From JAEYFP01 sp964566545 (GTDB lineage Bacteria; Bacillota; Clostridia; Lachnospirales; Lachnospiraceae): DNA of 64,000 nucleotides. Of the stretch, positions 34,422-44,371 are shown one piece after another. The notes beneath the pieces are model-generated. The model saw nothing but the letters and a program-made list of their open reading frames with translations. It made no database searches and had not been told where the DNA came from. Position 1 is the stretch's first letter. Each line of letters starts with the position of its first letter. The position numbers and the translations under genes are program-made. The stretch is from contig CAZMIX010000001.1 of the NCBI GenBank assembly GCA_964566545.1, positions 124,001 through 188,000 of the forward strand, in the 5' to 3' direction.

Positions 34422-35916
34422 AGATTACCTCAAATGTTTCTAAACAATATTCTTCTTTTGTTTCTTTATTTACTGCAATTAACTGGATTTCGCCCTCAGC
34501 CATATAGCGTCTCTGCACGCTGAGCGCAAATTCATGAATCCCATCAAACTCTGCCATGCGATGAAGCGCGCAGTATTCCGTCTCAAGATAAGTGTCCCCT
34601 ACCTTAGCATAAATTTGGTAATCAGCTGTTTTATCCTTTTGCCGGAACATGCCGCCGATAAGAATGATATTCTCTCCGGCCTCAGGATTCAAATACAGCT
34701 TGGAGCCGTCTCTCCGAACACCAGAAATACTTGTCAACGCATAACTCAAGTCCTCAGATTCCTGAATATTTCCTGCAGGCGCATATGGCGCTTCGTAAAA
34801 ATAATCCTTAAAATCTGCCATGATCGGCATTTCGCTCGAGATACTGCGCTCTGCCGTCTCAAAAATAACCGCATCCGGGAATACAAGATTCACAAAATAT
34901 TGCAGGTAATCATAATTCTGCCGGTGTACAAAATAAATCTCCTTGAACCGATTGTTATAATACCGCTGGTAATTTCCGAAATAGCTGTCCGTAAATACAA
35001 GCAGGATCTTATCATTCGGACAATCCGGATTGATATAATGAGAGTAAAAGGTCGGCGTCGTGCACTGAAGATACGGCATCAGATAATCTGTCGCATCCTG
35101 GCTCGTGTCCGTTTTCAGCGTATAAACCGGCACTTCATCATGAATCGGAAATTTCGCGATATCCAGCGTTTCCATCGTCACATAATTTAAATCATAATCA
35201 TCCTCAGTGAGCTTTCGCACATCGGAAAACCACTTCTGGATGTGCTCATCAACCAGCTTATGCCCCACAAACGCACCGAACTCATTCCAATGCGTCGCAT
35301 CATACAGCTTATTGTATACAACCTGGCTTTTTTTTGCTTCCAAAAGCTGCTCTACCGGAATAATATATTCGATATCGGTCTGCGCAAGCTTCTCGTCCAT
35401 ATAGTCCGTCACCCTTTCATTAGCCGTATTGACGTGAATGCTGTTCGGAAAATATTCGGAATAAATCGTCTTTTTATCAGGACACAGAAAATAAAGAAAT
35501 TCAATATCCTTGCTGTCCAGATAATTCTTCGTATCCTGTAAAAACGCGACAAGCGAATCCAAATATTCTGTATTGGTATTCAGACGCTGGTACGCCGTAA
35601 TATAGTCGGGATCCTTGTAAAAAATGTGCCCATCTTTACCATACATAAAAAGCGGGTGTACCATGACACGGAACAATTTATCGTTCATTTCGATATAGGA
35701 ATTGATTGCGCTTTCACGAAAGCCGATACGGTCATCCACATACTCTTCAATCTGAGCGCGAGTACTAAGCGTCCATGTCAGCCCCGGCCACTCGGTCAGA
35801 TTCTTATTGTCTATCACCGATATCTGCATTTTTTTTGTGTTTATAAAAAGCGCGGGAACAGCAAGAATAGCCATAAATACAGCGATAAATATATAGTTTA
35901 ACACTTTATTTTTCAT
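34411..35916 (-). CDS. AlgX/AlgJ-like SGNH-fold protein, likely polysaccharide acyltransferase partner
   Basis: 501 residues. One N-terminal anchor (VLNYIFIAVFMAILAVPALF), then an outer domain with DDRIGFRESAINSYIEMND, the pattern of AlgX/AlgJ/DHHW proteins. The likely catalytic pieces are LYDATHWNEFGAF (Asp-x-x-His-Trp) and LVFTDSYFGNYQRYY (nucleophile Ser in the DS). The C-terminal 120 residues form a beta-rich segment that may bind glycan. Such proteins take an acyl group delivered by an MBOAT partner and place it on an exported polysaccharide. That partner is the next gene upstream (22-base gap). The stop overlaps the uvrA start by 11 bases. Target polymer is unknown. Confidence 0.8.
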   Translation of the reverse strand: MKNKVLNYIFIAVFMAILAVPALFINTKKMQISVIDNKNLTEWPGLTWTLSTRAQIEEYVDDRIGFRESAINSYIEMNDKLFRVMVHPLFMYGKDGHIFYKDPDYITAYQRLNTNTEYLDSLVAFLQDTKNYLDSKDIEFLYFLCPDKKTIYSEYFPNSIHVNTANERVTDYMDEKLAQTDIEYIIPVEQLLEAKKSQVVYNKLYDATHWNEFGAFVGHKLVDEHIQKWFSDVRKLTEDDYDLNYVTMETLDIAKFPIHDEVPVYTLKTDTSQDATDYLMPYLQCTTPTFYSHYINPDCPNDKILLVFTDSYFGNYQRYYNNRFKEIYFVHRQNYDYLQYFVNLVFPDAVIFETAERSISSEMPIMADFKDYFYEAPYAPAGNIQESEDLSYALTSISGVRRDGSKLYLNPEAGENIILIGGMFRQKDKTADYQIYAKVGDTYLETEYCALHRMAEFDGIHEFALSVQRRYMAEGEIQLIAVNKETKEEYCLETFEVIYGQ

Positions 35917-35938
35917 TATGCGTTCCTTTCATCGAACA

Positions 35939-37426
35939 TCAAAACTTGAAATAAACAAACGGATTATAGGTACTGTTCACGATAAAAATCATGCTGAGCA
36001 AGAGCAGTGCAAGCAGCACCGCACGCTTTATGATGCAGACCGGCTTTGACGGCTCCGCAAGAGAAACGGAGGCGATTGCCGATCCAAGTCTGCGCGGAAG
36101 CACCTGTGCCCATGGAACAGCCGCAAGAACAGCAAAAATAAACAGAACAATCATCTTATTGTCAAGATAATACCGCAAGGAAAATGCCGTATATGGATAG
36201 TTCTTTACATGGAACATCGTGCCGATATAGGAAAATGCCGTCTCGAGTTCCTCCAGCTTGAACAGCACCCAGCCAAGCGTAACGATGAGCATCGTATAAA
36301 GCCATTTCACAAAGGCCGGCACATGAAATTTTAATTCCCTTCCACGAAAAGCGCGCTCGATCAGCATAAAAGCACCGTGCCAAAGTCCCCAAACCAAAAA
36401 TCCCCAAGAGGCGCCATGCCAGATTCCAGTCGCGAGAAAAACAACAAGCAAGTTAAAATAAACATTGCCTGTCCTGCTCCCGCCTAGCGGGATGTATAAA
36501 TAATCCCTGAACCATGAGGAAAGGGAAATGTGCCAGCGCCGCCAGAATTCCGTGATGGATTTGGATATATACGGGTAGTTAAAGTTTTCCAAAAAATCAA
36601 AACCGAAAATCTTCCCAAGACCGATTGCCATATCAGAATAACCGGAAAAATCATAGTAAATATAGAGCGTATAAAAAACCGCACCGAGCCACGCCACCGG
36701 TGTGCCCATGTAGGCTGTATCCGACGCGAAAATCTTATCGGCTATTTCTCCGATGCTATTCGCGATAATTGCTTTTTTAGCAAGACCGATAATAAACCGC
36801 TCAACGCCCTTCGAAAACGTCGTCACATTTGTCACGCGTTCCGTAAGAGCATTTTTCATATCAGGATATCGGCCGATCGGTCCCGCCATGAGCTGTGGAA
36901 ACAACGAAATATAAAGCGCCAGATTGATCGGGTTTTTCTCCGCGAGCGTGTAGAGCTTTCCGTCTTCATCCTTTTTTCCTTCCACACGGTACACATCGAT
37001 CAAATAGGAGATTCCCTTGAATATATAGAAAGAAATACCGATTGGAAGCACGATTTCTGGGATCGTCAGTTCCGCATGGAACAGATCGTCAATCGTCGTT
37101 ACAATCAGCATAAAATATTTAAAGTAAATTAAAATCGCGAGGTTAAACAGAATCGCTGTGATAAGCGCGGTTTTTTTTGCCCATGGAACCGGCGCATTTT
37201 CTGATGTTGCCGATTTCACGGCGAGATAATGAATCAGCATCCCGAAACAGTAATTTCCGATGATTGAAGCAAGCATGATAAAAATATATTTTGGCTCTCC
37301 CCACGCATAGAAAAACAAGCTTCCGAGGAGAAGATAACCGTTCTTCAGCTTCTTCGGAAGCACATAATAGCCGATAATCATGATCGGCAAAAAGATACAT
37401 AAAAATAAAATCGAACTAAATATCAT
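35939..37426 (-). CDS. MBOAT-family O-acyltransferase (AlgI/DltB type)
   Basis: 495 residues, about ten membrane helices. MBOAT landmarks: FFYAWGEPKYIFIMLASIIG early, ILVLPIGISFYIFKGISYLID-like segment (VLPIGISFYIFKGISYLID), QLMAGPIGRYPDMK, FWRRWHISLSSWFRDYLYIP, and the catalytic His in FLATGIWHGASWGFLVWGLW. It moves an acyl (probably acetyl) group from a cytoplasmic donor across the membrane. The AlgX-like gene directly downstream is the expected outer transferase. It overlaps the upstream GT2 gene by 11 bases, indicating coupled translation. DltB is unlikely because no dltA/dltC/dltD is present. Confidence 0.92.
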   Translation of the reverse strand: MIFSSILFLCIFLPIMIIGYYVLPKKLKNGYLLLGSLFFYAWGEPKYIFIMLASIIGNYCFGMLIHYLAVKSATSENAPVPWAKKTALITAILFNLAILIYFKYFMLIVTTIDDLFHAELTIPEIVLPIGISFYIFKGISYLIDVYRVEGKKDEDGKLYTLAEKNPINLALYISLFPQLMAGPIGRYPDMKNALTERVTNVTTFSKGVERFIIGLAKKAIIANSIGEIADKIFASDTAYMGTPVAWLGAVFYTLYIYYDFSGYSDMAIGLGKIFGFDFLENFNYPYISKSITEFWRRWHISLSSWFRDYLYIPLGGSRTGNVYFNLLVVFLATGIWHGASWGFLVWGLWHGAFMLIERAFRGRELKFHVPAFVKWLYTMLIVTLGWVLFKLEELETAFSYIGTMFHVKNYPYTAFSLRYYLDNKMIVLFIFAVLAAVPWAQVLPRRLGSAIASVSLAEPSKPVCIIKRAVLLALLLLSMIFIVNSTYNPFVYFKF

Positions 37427-38180
37427 ATTTATTCTCCGCTGCCTTCGTCATTTCCGGCGTCCATTTTGTGACGGTTACGTTCCTTTGCTTTTTACCCCGC
37501 TTCATCAGCCCCGCGACCTGCTTTAAATATTCCAGTGTGACCCTGGAGGAAAGCTTAGATTCTCCCGCAGGCCTTGCCTGAAATTTATAAGGAATCTCAA
37601 CAACATTCGAGTAAGCGCCCATTGCGAGCACCTCCACAAGAATCTTCCAACCGATCGGCTGTAGATCGCTGCCCTGAATCACTTGTCTTTTAAACATGAA
37701 CAAACCGCTCGTCGGATCCGTAATATGCCTTAAGCATGGCAGCAAAATCTTCCCAATATATCTCGCAACACCGGAAACAAGCTTTCGATAAGGGCCTAAA
37801 CCGCCGTCGCTTCCCCCCGGAATGAAACGGCTCGGCACGCAGAAATCTGCGCCGCTTTCCAGAACGGCATACATCGAACGTAAAATAGCAGGGGGATGCT
37901 GCAGATCCGCATCCATCACCGCAACGTAATCTCCGTCCGCAAGGGAAAATCCCTTTAAAACAGCCGTAGCAAGCCCTTTTTCCGTCTCCCTGTGCTCCAT
38001 GCGTACATGCGGATTTTCCTTCTGTACCTTTTGGATCATATTCGGCGTATCGTCCGTACTGTCGTCCACAAAAATAATTTCGTAAGAAATCTCCCTTAAA
38101 GCATAGTCTATCTGATTGACAAGGTTTCCTACATTCTCCATTTCATTATAGGTTGGTACTACGATTGAAAGTTTGCTCAC
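37416..38180 (-). CDS. Polyprenol-phosphate glycosyltransferase (DPM1/GT2 type)
   Basis: 254 residues from a GTG at 38180, seven bases after GGAGG; a TTG at 38204 would be too far from a site. GT2 order: KLSIVVPTYNEMENVGNLV, IIFVDDSTDDT, ATAVLKGFSLADGDYVAVMD and ADLQHPP, then GSDGGLGPYRKLVS. This is the pattern of dolichol-/polyprenol-phosphate mannose or glucose synthases, which make a lipid-linked sugar for outward transfer. No C-terminal membrane helices are present, unlike GtrB types. It heads the trio with the MBOAT and AlgX-like genes and follows uvrB by 43 bases. The trio probably acts on one surface polymer. Confidence 0.9.
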   Translation of the reverse strand: MSKLSIVVPTYNEMENVGNLVNQIDYALREISYEIIFVDDSTDDTPNMIQKVQKENPHVRMEHRETEKGLATAVLKGFSLADGDYVAVMDADLQHPPAILRSMYAVLESGADFCVPSRFIPGGSDGGLGPYRKLVSGVARYIGKILLPCLRHITDPTSGLFMFKRQVIQGSDLQPIGWKILVEVLAMGAYSNVVEIPYKFQARPAGESKLSSRVTLEYLKQVAGLMKRGKKQRNVTVTKWTPEMTKAAENKYDI

Positions 38181-38223
38181 CGCATGTCCTCCGTTTGTCC
38201 GCAAGGCGTCTGTATTATATCCT

Positions 38224-40203
38224 TTACAGATCCCGCAGTTGTTTTTTTAATTGAATCATCTTATCACGCAGCTCCGCAGCCGTTTCGAAATCCAGCTCTG
38301 CGGCAGCCTGCTTCATTTTCTTAGATACCTGCTCGATCAGCTTCTCAAGCTCCTTCTTATCCATCGATTCCGGATCTTTCTCAAAGCGCAGCTCTTCCTT
38401 AGCGATTTCTCTGGAAATACTGATCAGATCGCGCACCGCCTTTTTGATCGTCTGCGGCGTGATGCCGTGCGCTTCATTGTATTCCTGCTGCAGCTTCCGG
38501 CGCCGGTTCGTCTCATCGAGCGCATGACGCATCGAATCGGTCATCGTATTGGCATACATGATGACATGTCCCTTCGCATTTCGCGCCGCCCTTCCGATCG
38601 TCTGGATCAGCGACGTTTCCGAGCGCAGAAAACCTTCCTTGTCCGCATCCAAAACGGCTACCAGCGTGATTTCCGGAATATCCAAGCCCTCCCGCAGCAA
38701 ATTGATGCCGACTAAAACATCAAACACATCCAGACGCATGTCTCGGATAATTTCCGCCCTCTCCAGCGTATCCACATCGGAATGGAGATACTTGACGCGG
38801 ATGCCCACCTCGCGCATATATTCCGTCAGATCCTCCGCCATGCGCTTTGTCAGTGTCGTAACCATGATTTTATTTTTATCAGCTGTTTCCTTATTAATTT
38901 CACTGATCAAATCGTCAATCTGTCCCTGCGTCGGCCGGACAGACACCTCGGGGTCAAGAAGCCCCGTCGGCCGGATGATCTGTTCCGCGCGCAGCAGTTC
39001 GTGCGTTCTCTCGTATTCCGAGGGTGTCGCGGATACAAACATCATCTGGTCTATTTTACCCTCAAACTCAGTAAAGTTCAAGGGGCGATTATCTTTCGCG
39101 GAAGGAAGGCGGAAGCCAAAATCCACAAGCGTCGTCTTTCTCGCCTGATCTCCCGCATACATCCCCCTGATCTGCGGGATTGTCATATGTGACTCATCCA
39201 CAATAATCAGAAAATCATCCGGAAAATAGTTCATAAGCGTATAAGGGGTGCCGCCCGGCTCTCCACCGTACATATGGCGGGAGTAGTTTTCGATTCCGGA
39301 GCAAAAACCCGTCTCGCGCAGCATTTCGATGTCGAAATTCGTCCGCTCTGAAATTCGCTGCGCCTCTAAAAGCTTTCCTTCACTCTTAAAAAATTTCACG
39401 CGCTCCTCAAGCTCCGCTTCTATCGTCTGCGCCGCCTGCTCAATTTTTTCGCGTGGAATAACATAGTGAGACGCCGGGAATATTGCAAAATGGCTCATCT
39501 GTGCCTTTGCCTCTCCTGTTAGGGCATCTATTTCGGTAATACGGTCGATCTCATCTCCAAAAAACTCGATCCGCACCGCCTTGTCGTTTTCCCATGCAGG
39601 AAACACCTCGATGACGTCTCCCCTCACACGGAACTTGCCGCGGCCAAAATCCATCTGGTTACGCTCGTAATTGATGCTGATCAGTTCGCGGATGACATCA
39701 TCCCGATCCTTTATCATGCCCGGCCGCAGGGAAACGATCATGTCAATATAATCGGCCGGACTGCCGATGCCGTAAATACATGATACGCTGGCAACGACAA
39801 TCACATCCCGCCGCTCGGACAGAGAAGCCGTTGCTGACAGGCGCAGCTTATCGATCTCATCGTTGATCGCCGAATCCTTTTCTATATAAGTATCGGTCGA
39901 GGGGACATACGCCTCCGGCTGATAGTAGTCGTAATAGGACACAAAATATTCCACGGCGTTCTCCGGAAAAAATTCCTTGAATTCGCTGTAGAGCTGCCCT
40001 GCAAGTGTCTTGTTATGGGCGATGATCAGCGTCGGCTTATTCAGTGCCTGAATAACATTTGCCATCGTAAAGGTCTTACCGGAACCGGTCACGCCAAGAA
40101 GTGTCTGAAACTGGTTCCCCTCCAAAAAGCCCTCAACGAGCTGTCCGATCGCCACCGGCTGGTCGCCGGTGGGCTGATATTCCGAGTGTAATTTAAACTC
40201 CAT
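38224..40203 (-). CDS. uvrB: Excinuclease ABC subunit B
   Basis: 659 residues. Helicase-like core of nucleotide excision repair that receives the lesion from UvrA and recruits UvrC. Walker A LLGVTGSGKTFTMANVIQ near residue 40; the damage-probing beta-hairpin region YYDYYQPEAYVPSTDTYIEK near residue 95; DESHMTIPQIRGMYAGD; motif VI QTIGRAARNAKGHVIMYA. The C-terminal UVR domain (LDFETAAELRDKMIQLKKQL) is complete. Start: ATG 40203 with GGAGG eleven bases upstream; an ATG at 40221 lacks a site. It lies only 41 bases after the decayed gene at 40245-41529, so its promoter is probably inside that remnant or further up. Confidence 0.98.
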   Translation of the reverse strand: MEFKLHSEYQPTGDQPVAIGQLVEGFLEGNQFQTLLGVTGSGKTFTMANVIQALNKPTLIIAHNKTLAGQLYSEFKEFFPENAVEYFVSYYDYYQPEAYVPSTDTYIEKDSAINDEIDKLRLSATASLSERRDVIVVASVSCIYGIGSPADYIDMIVSLRPGMIKDRDDVIRELISINYERNQMDFGRGKFRVRGDVIEVFPAWENDKAVRIEFFGDEIDRITEIDALTGEAKAQMSHFAIFPASHYVIPREKIEQAAQTIEAELEERVKFFKSEGKLLEAQRISERTNFDIEMLRETGFCSGIENYSRHMYGGEPGGTPYTLMNYFPDDFLIIVDESHMTIPQIRGMYAGDQARKTTLVDFGFRLPSAKDNRPLNFTEFEGKIDQMMFVSATPSEYERTHELLRAEQIIRPTGLLDPEVSVRPTQGQIDDLISEINKETADKNKIMVTTLTKRMAEDLTEYMREVGIRVKYLHSDVDTLERAEIIRDMRLDVFDVLVGINLLREGLDIPEITLVAVLDADKEGFLRSETSLIQTIGRAARNAKGHVIMYANTMTDSMRHALDETNRRRKLQQEYNEAHGITPQTIKKAVRDLISISREIAKEELRFEKDPESMDKKELEKLIEQVSKKMKQAAAELDFETAAELRDKMIQLKKQLRDL

Positions 40204-40244
40204 AACGTATTTTACCTCCATGATAACCCAACAAAATTTAAAAT

Positions 40245-41529
40245 TTATTTCTTTATCAAATAATATTTTCTACTTTTGTTTTCACCAACTGCAATTAATA
40301 TACCCTTTTCCACCATTTTCTTTGAAATTTTCCTTACGGCCGGAGCAGACAATCCTAACGTTTTTCTCGCTTTTGCATTAGTAATCATCCGATACTCTTG
40401 TAAAAAGGAAATTATCTTTTCTTCACGTGTTATGAGTATTTTATCAATATTTATCGCTACTTTATCGCTATTTCTATCCAAATCAAAGGAATATCTGTCA
40501 TTTAATGGAACAACAATACGAAATATATCCTCTTCGGTCATTATCGGATCTTATCCCGAATAATATCTGCTGTACTTAAATAGATTACGCACCCCCGAAC
40601 CAAGCTGATCTGAGATTCCGATGTTCCGGAAAAACGCAGCAATAATCGGGTTTTTAGGATTTGGTTCAAAGTTCATTGGTGTCATCGCACCATATTTTAC
40701 TGTGCGATTCGCATTTTCCACATACATTTTATCTTTTTCAATAACGAATTTTGCAATATAGGAACTGGTCATTTCACGATGTATAAGCGTATTGACAAGC
40801 ATCTCTCTGGCGATAATATTTCTGAGATTCTTTCGTTCAGTGCCCTCCAGGTAAAACTTATCCCACAAATGTTTTTCTGCAAATCCCATTAACAGATCAA
40901 AACTTTCAATCAAATTAGTCTGTACAATCAGTCTATCATCATAGCGGTCAACATTTACTTTACGTAATATCGCATCCGTACGGTAAGCTGGGCAGGCATC
41001 TAAAATCACATCATTCCTGCCATCTTTCGCACCCGCGGTATTAAATCCATCCGAAGATGTTCCATCGTTATATAAGGATAAACTTTTTTCTCTGTAAAAA
41101 TGTTCTGTTTCCGAATATACATGGACGCAATCTGGCTGGTAGCTGTCACTTTAACATCGGCATCATCTGTCCTGTCATAGATCACTTTCTTAAAGCTGTG
41201 CACTTCAGCGCTTGGCGGAACATGAATATGAATTATCGTCTTATCCTTATATTCGATAATCTCTGGGGTCAGGTAAACCGTAGGCAAAAACATTGCAGGA
41301 TTACCCACTTACTAATAAAATTCTTTACTATATTAGAAGCATCCTTTGAAGACACACCTCTAACATTCCCATCGTCCTCCACACCGAGAAAAATATCACC
41401 ACCAAAGCGATTCAGGAAAAAGCACACCGTTTCATAAGTATCATTTCCAATGCCATTTCCAGCGCGCTTAAACTCCACAGAAACAGTTTCACCCACTGAA
41501 AGAATCGCCGAAATTTCTTTACTTTCCAC
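40245..41529 (-). pseudogene. Decayed AlbA_2/Schlafen-type ATP-binding transcription-regulator-like gene
   Basis: Four consecutive minus-strand pieces together form one protein of the AlbA_2 plus HATPase_c_4 type (COG2865-like). Piece 1 (41529 down to about 41305) has the AlbA_2 start VSVEFKRAGNG and NRFGGDIFLGVEDDGNVRGV. A frameshift near 41305 leads to piece 2 (PTVYLTPEIIEYKDKTIIHI). A break near 41006-41009 leads to piece 3 (VNVDRYDDRLIVQTNLIESF; REMLVNTLIHREMTSSYIAK; LGSGVRNLFKYSRYYSG), with roughly 50 residues of the usual sequence missing. An in-frame TAA at 40551-40553 then separates piece 4 (EEDIFRIVVPLNDRY, C-terminal winged helix). Frameshift, deletion and stop together mean it is dead. 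Confidence 0.85.
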
Positions 41530-41631
41530 TAAATCGCCTCCTCAATATAAAATATTGCAACGCTACTAAAATCATATAAGTGCAAAATGTACAGTATAAT
41601 CGAGCAAATATAGTATATCAAATATAATAAA

Positions 41632-41670
41632 AAAAGTACAGAGCAAATCGAATGTTTGTTCTGTACTTTT
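41632..41670 (-). terminator. Terminator of the ftsEX-envC-ctp operon
   Basis: A 16-base inverted repeat with one G-T pair: 41632-41647 and 41655-41670 (AAAAGTACAGAGCAAA and its partner), followed on the minus strand by T-rich sequence (A run at 41629-41635). It lies about 30 bases after the peptidase stop. Confidence 0.85.
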
Positions 41671-41700
41671 AAATTTCTTTATAAAATCCGGCCGTTGAAT

Positions 41701-42984
41701 TTATTTCAGCAGTTCCATTGCGCGGTCGAGCTGATTATCGGTCTGGTCTTCTTCGTAGGCATCGTAATCAAATTCCAGCGTTTCATCAGGTTCGATGCCG
41801 ATACCATGTATATTCTGGCCGCTCGGCGTGTAGTATTTCGATACGGTCAGCTTTACGCCGGTTCCGTCGCCGAGCGGTACAATCTGCTGCACAATGCCTT
41901 TCCCGTAAGTGACCGTCCCAAGCAGCGTTCCTGATTTGTAGTCCTTGACCGCACCCGCCAATATTTCGGAGGCGCTGGCACTGTTTCCGTTTATGAGCAC
42001 TACCAGCGGCTTATCGAAATAGTGCTCTGCATCGGTAGTAAACTCTTCCCGATTTCCATATTTGTCCTCGGTGTAGACAACAAGTCCTTCCGGCAGCAGA
42101 AGATCCGCAATATCAACGACAACATCCAGATTTCCACCCGGATTATCACGTAAATCTAAAAGCAACGATTTCATACCATGCTCCTGCAGGTCGTCAAAGG
42201 CAGCCCGGAATTGATCACGTGTAATATCGTCAAACTCCATGATGGCGATATAGCCAATCCGATTTTCCAGCATTTCATGCTCGACAGTCACAGCCTCAAC
42301 ACGCCGACGCGTGATCTCGAACTGTACAAACTCTTCCTCACCCGCACGCTGTACTGCAAGCAACACCTTCGTGCCTTCCACGCCCTTGATTTTGGATACG
42401 ACGACATTGATGTCCTCCTGGGTGATATCCTGGCCGTCCACTTCCTTCAGAATATCATCCGGAAGGATTCCTGCTTCCTCCGCAGGTGTCCCCGGAATCG
42501 GCTTGATTACTTTTATTTCCAACGTCTCGGCATCCTGCTGCAAATAAGCGCCAATCCCGTAATAAACGCCCTCTGAGCTTTCCATCATCTCATTATATTC
42601 TTCTTCCGTATAGTAAACGGAATACGGATCGCCAAGACTTTCTAACAAGCCTTTGTATAGTCCGTCACGAAGATCGCCCTCGTTCGCCTCGTCCAGATAA
42701 TAGTAGCCGATTGCAGACTGCAACACATCGAGCTTTTCCTTTACATCCTCCGTAACAAGGCTTGGCTGGTCGCCTGCGACGCCCTTCAGGAAAGAGGATA
42801 CAAATGTTCCGTTTATTATTTTCCCGATCAGCGCCACAGAAAGACCGATCAGCGTAATCACTAGCACGATCCCCAAGGAAATAAAAATGCCTTCTTTTCT
42901 GCCCTTGCTGCGCTCTTTTTTGCGAAGCTTTTTGAGCTCCGCCTCATCTCTTATTTCTTCAAGCTTTTCTCCATTTTCGTCCAT
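41701..42984 (-). CDS. ctpB: S41-family C-terminal processing peptidase
   Basis: 427 residues. Single N-terminal membrane helix (GIFISLGIVLVITLIGLSVA) after a charged cytoplasmic start, then an N-terminal cap, a PDZ domain (YYGIGAYLQQDAETLEIKVI; GTPAEEAGILPDDILKEVDG) and the catalytic core. The Ser-Lys dyad is intact: INGNSASASEILAGAVKDY holds the Ser and VTYGKGIVQQIVPLGDGTG the Lys. The C-terminal peptidoglycan-binding extension of longer CtpB proteins is absent; the protein ends soon after. It is the last gene of the ftsE-ftsX-M23 peptidase operon, which suggests it trims the wall hydrolase system. Confidence 0.94.
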   Translation of the reverse strand: MDENGEKLEEIRDEAELKKLRKKERSKGRKEGIFISLGIVLVITLIGLSVALIGKIINGTFVSSFLKGVAGDQPSLVTEDVKEKLDVLQSAIGYYYLDEANEGDLRDGLYKGLLESLGDPYSVYYTEEEYNEMMESSEGVYYGIGAYLQQDAETLEIKVIKPIPGTPAEEAGILPDDILKEVDGQDITQEDINVVVSKIKGVEGTKVLLAVQRAGEEEFVQFEITRRRVEAVTVEHEMLENRIGYIAIMEFDDITRDQFRAAFDDLQEHGMKSLLLDLRDNPGGNLDVVVDIADLLLPEGLVVYTEDKYGNREEFTTDAEHYFDKPLVVLINGNSASASEILAGAVKDYKSGTLLGTVTYGKGIVQQIVPLGDGTGVKLTVSKYYTPSGQNIHGIGIEPDETLEFDYDAYEEDQTDNQLDRAMELLK

Positions 42985-43049
42985 TTTAATTCCTCGGTTC
43001 CTATCATATTTTCATTAAAACTATTTGAATCCTTCATGTTTCGCATTTA

Positions 43050-44267
43050 CTACTGCAAATAATTCCATGGACTTACATAGCTCCCGTTCAGTCGTACGCT
43101 GAAATGCAGATGATTGCCCGTACTTCTTCCTGTCGAACCAACAGTTGCGATCTGTTCGCCACGTGCGACCATCTGCCCCTGTGAAACGCCAAGCGATGAA
43201 GCATGCATATAAATCGTATACAATCCGTCTCCGTGATCGACCATAATATAATTGCCCATCGTCGATGAGTAAGAAGCAGCAACAACCTCGCCGTCATAGG
43301 CCGCAAGAATCGGAGAACCGCCCGCAGCTGCCATATCGACGCCATTGTGGAACTGCTGCACGCCCAGTATCGGATGGATCCGATTTCCGTAATCATCCGA
43401 AATCCGTGTATACTTCGGAGCCGGCCACGCGAATTGGCCGCCGTCATAAGTGATCGCCGCTTTATTTTGTTCAAGCAGACGCTTTTTCTCCGCAAGAATC
43501 GCCGCCTCTAAATCCTTGATTAACTGATCCTGTGCCGCAATCTCCGCCTTATACTGCGCAATTGCCGCTTCTTTATTCTGAATGTCGGACTCATACACCG
43601 TAATTTCTTCTTCCTTCGAAGAAATCAGCGTTTCAACGGCAGACTGCTCCGTCGCAAGCGCGGCGTTTGCCTCCTCAAGCTCCTGATGCTCCTGCTCAAG
43701 CGTATTCTTCGCTTCGGCAATTTGCTCTTTTGTCTCCATATATTGTTCGAGCATTTTACGATCATATTCTGAAATTTTATTAATAAATTCCGCTTTATTC
43801 AAAAAATCCGTAAACGATTCGGAGGAAAACAGCATTTCCATATAAGAGCCGCTGCCCTTTTCATACATAAAGCGAATCCGCTGCTTCATCGCGCTATACT
43901 GCGCCTCTTCAATTTCCTGAGCCTTCTCAAGCGCCGCCTGCGTTACCTGAATATCTGCTTCCTTTTCGGAAATCATCGTATTCAGATCCTCAATTTTCGC
44001 ATTTAAATTGTTTAAATTTGTATCAAGCTGTGTAATATAATCCTGCAGATTGCTTTTTGCACCCTCAAGGCTTTTTAAAAGTGCCTGAATATCAGTCAGA
44101 CCGGATTTAAGCGTGTTTCGATTCTGCTCCGCCTGCTTTTTTGTTTCCTCGCTCTCCTTAATATATTCATTTGTCAAGGATGCATACACAACTAGCGGCA
44201 TTTCTGCCGCTATAAAAAAGACTGCTATGATCATGCAGGCGAAACCTGCCCATTTGTGCTTCCTCAT
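43050..44267 (-). CDS. EnvC-like M23 peptidoglycan hydrolase with coiled coil
   Basis: 405 residues. Signal-peptide-like start (MRKHKWAGFACMIIAVFFIA), then about 230 residues of coiled coil (repeated K/E/Q helices, for example LEQEHQELEEANAALATEQS), then a LytM domain. Metal ligands are intact: HNGVDMA (HxxxD), and GNHLHFSVRLNG with the HxH. An E. coli EnvC lacks these ligands, so unlike EnvC this protein may itself cut peptidoglycan, as PcsB and CwlO types do. Location after ftsE-ftsX fits hydrolase control by the FtsEX ABC complex. An S41 peptidase gene follows. Confidence 0.92.
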   Translation of the reverse strand: MRKHKWAGFACMIIAVFFIAAEMPLVVYASLTNEYIKESEETKKQAEQNRNTLKSGLTDIQALLKSLEGAKSNLQDYITQLDTNLNNLNAKIEDLNTMISEKEADIQVTQAALEKAQEIEEAQYSAMKQRIRFMYEKGSGSYMEMLFSSESFTDFLNKAEFINKISEYDRKMLEQYMETKEQIAEAKNTLEQEHQELEEANAALATEQSAVETLISSKEEEITVYESDIQNKEAAIAQYKAEIAAQDQLIKDLEAAILAEKKRLLEQNKAAITYDGGQFAWPAPKYTRISDDYGNRIHPILGVQQFHNGVDMAAAGGSPILAAYDGEVVAASYSSTMGNYIMVDHGDGLYTIYMHASSLGVSQGQMVARGEQIATVGSTGRSTGNHLHFSVRLNGSYVSPWNYLQ

Positions 44268-44371
44268 TGTTTATCAAACCCCTTATTCCGATTAAATCCT
44301 CCTGCCCGCGACATCCGCTCCCCAGCAGATCCCGCTCCGCACTTTATCACATCCGATAAGCAGAAAATAGA

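Noticed and set aside
41640..41665. A LexA-like sequence (CGAATGTTTGTTC) near the start of the uvrB region
   Set aside because: It is only a partial match to CGAACnnnnGTTCG and lies inside the ctp terminator, about 1.4 kb from the uvrB start.
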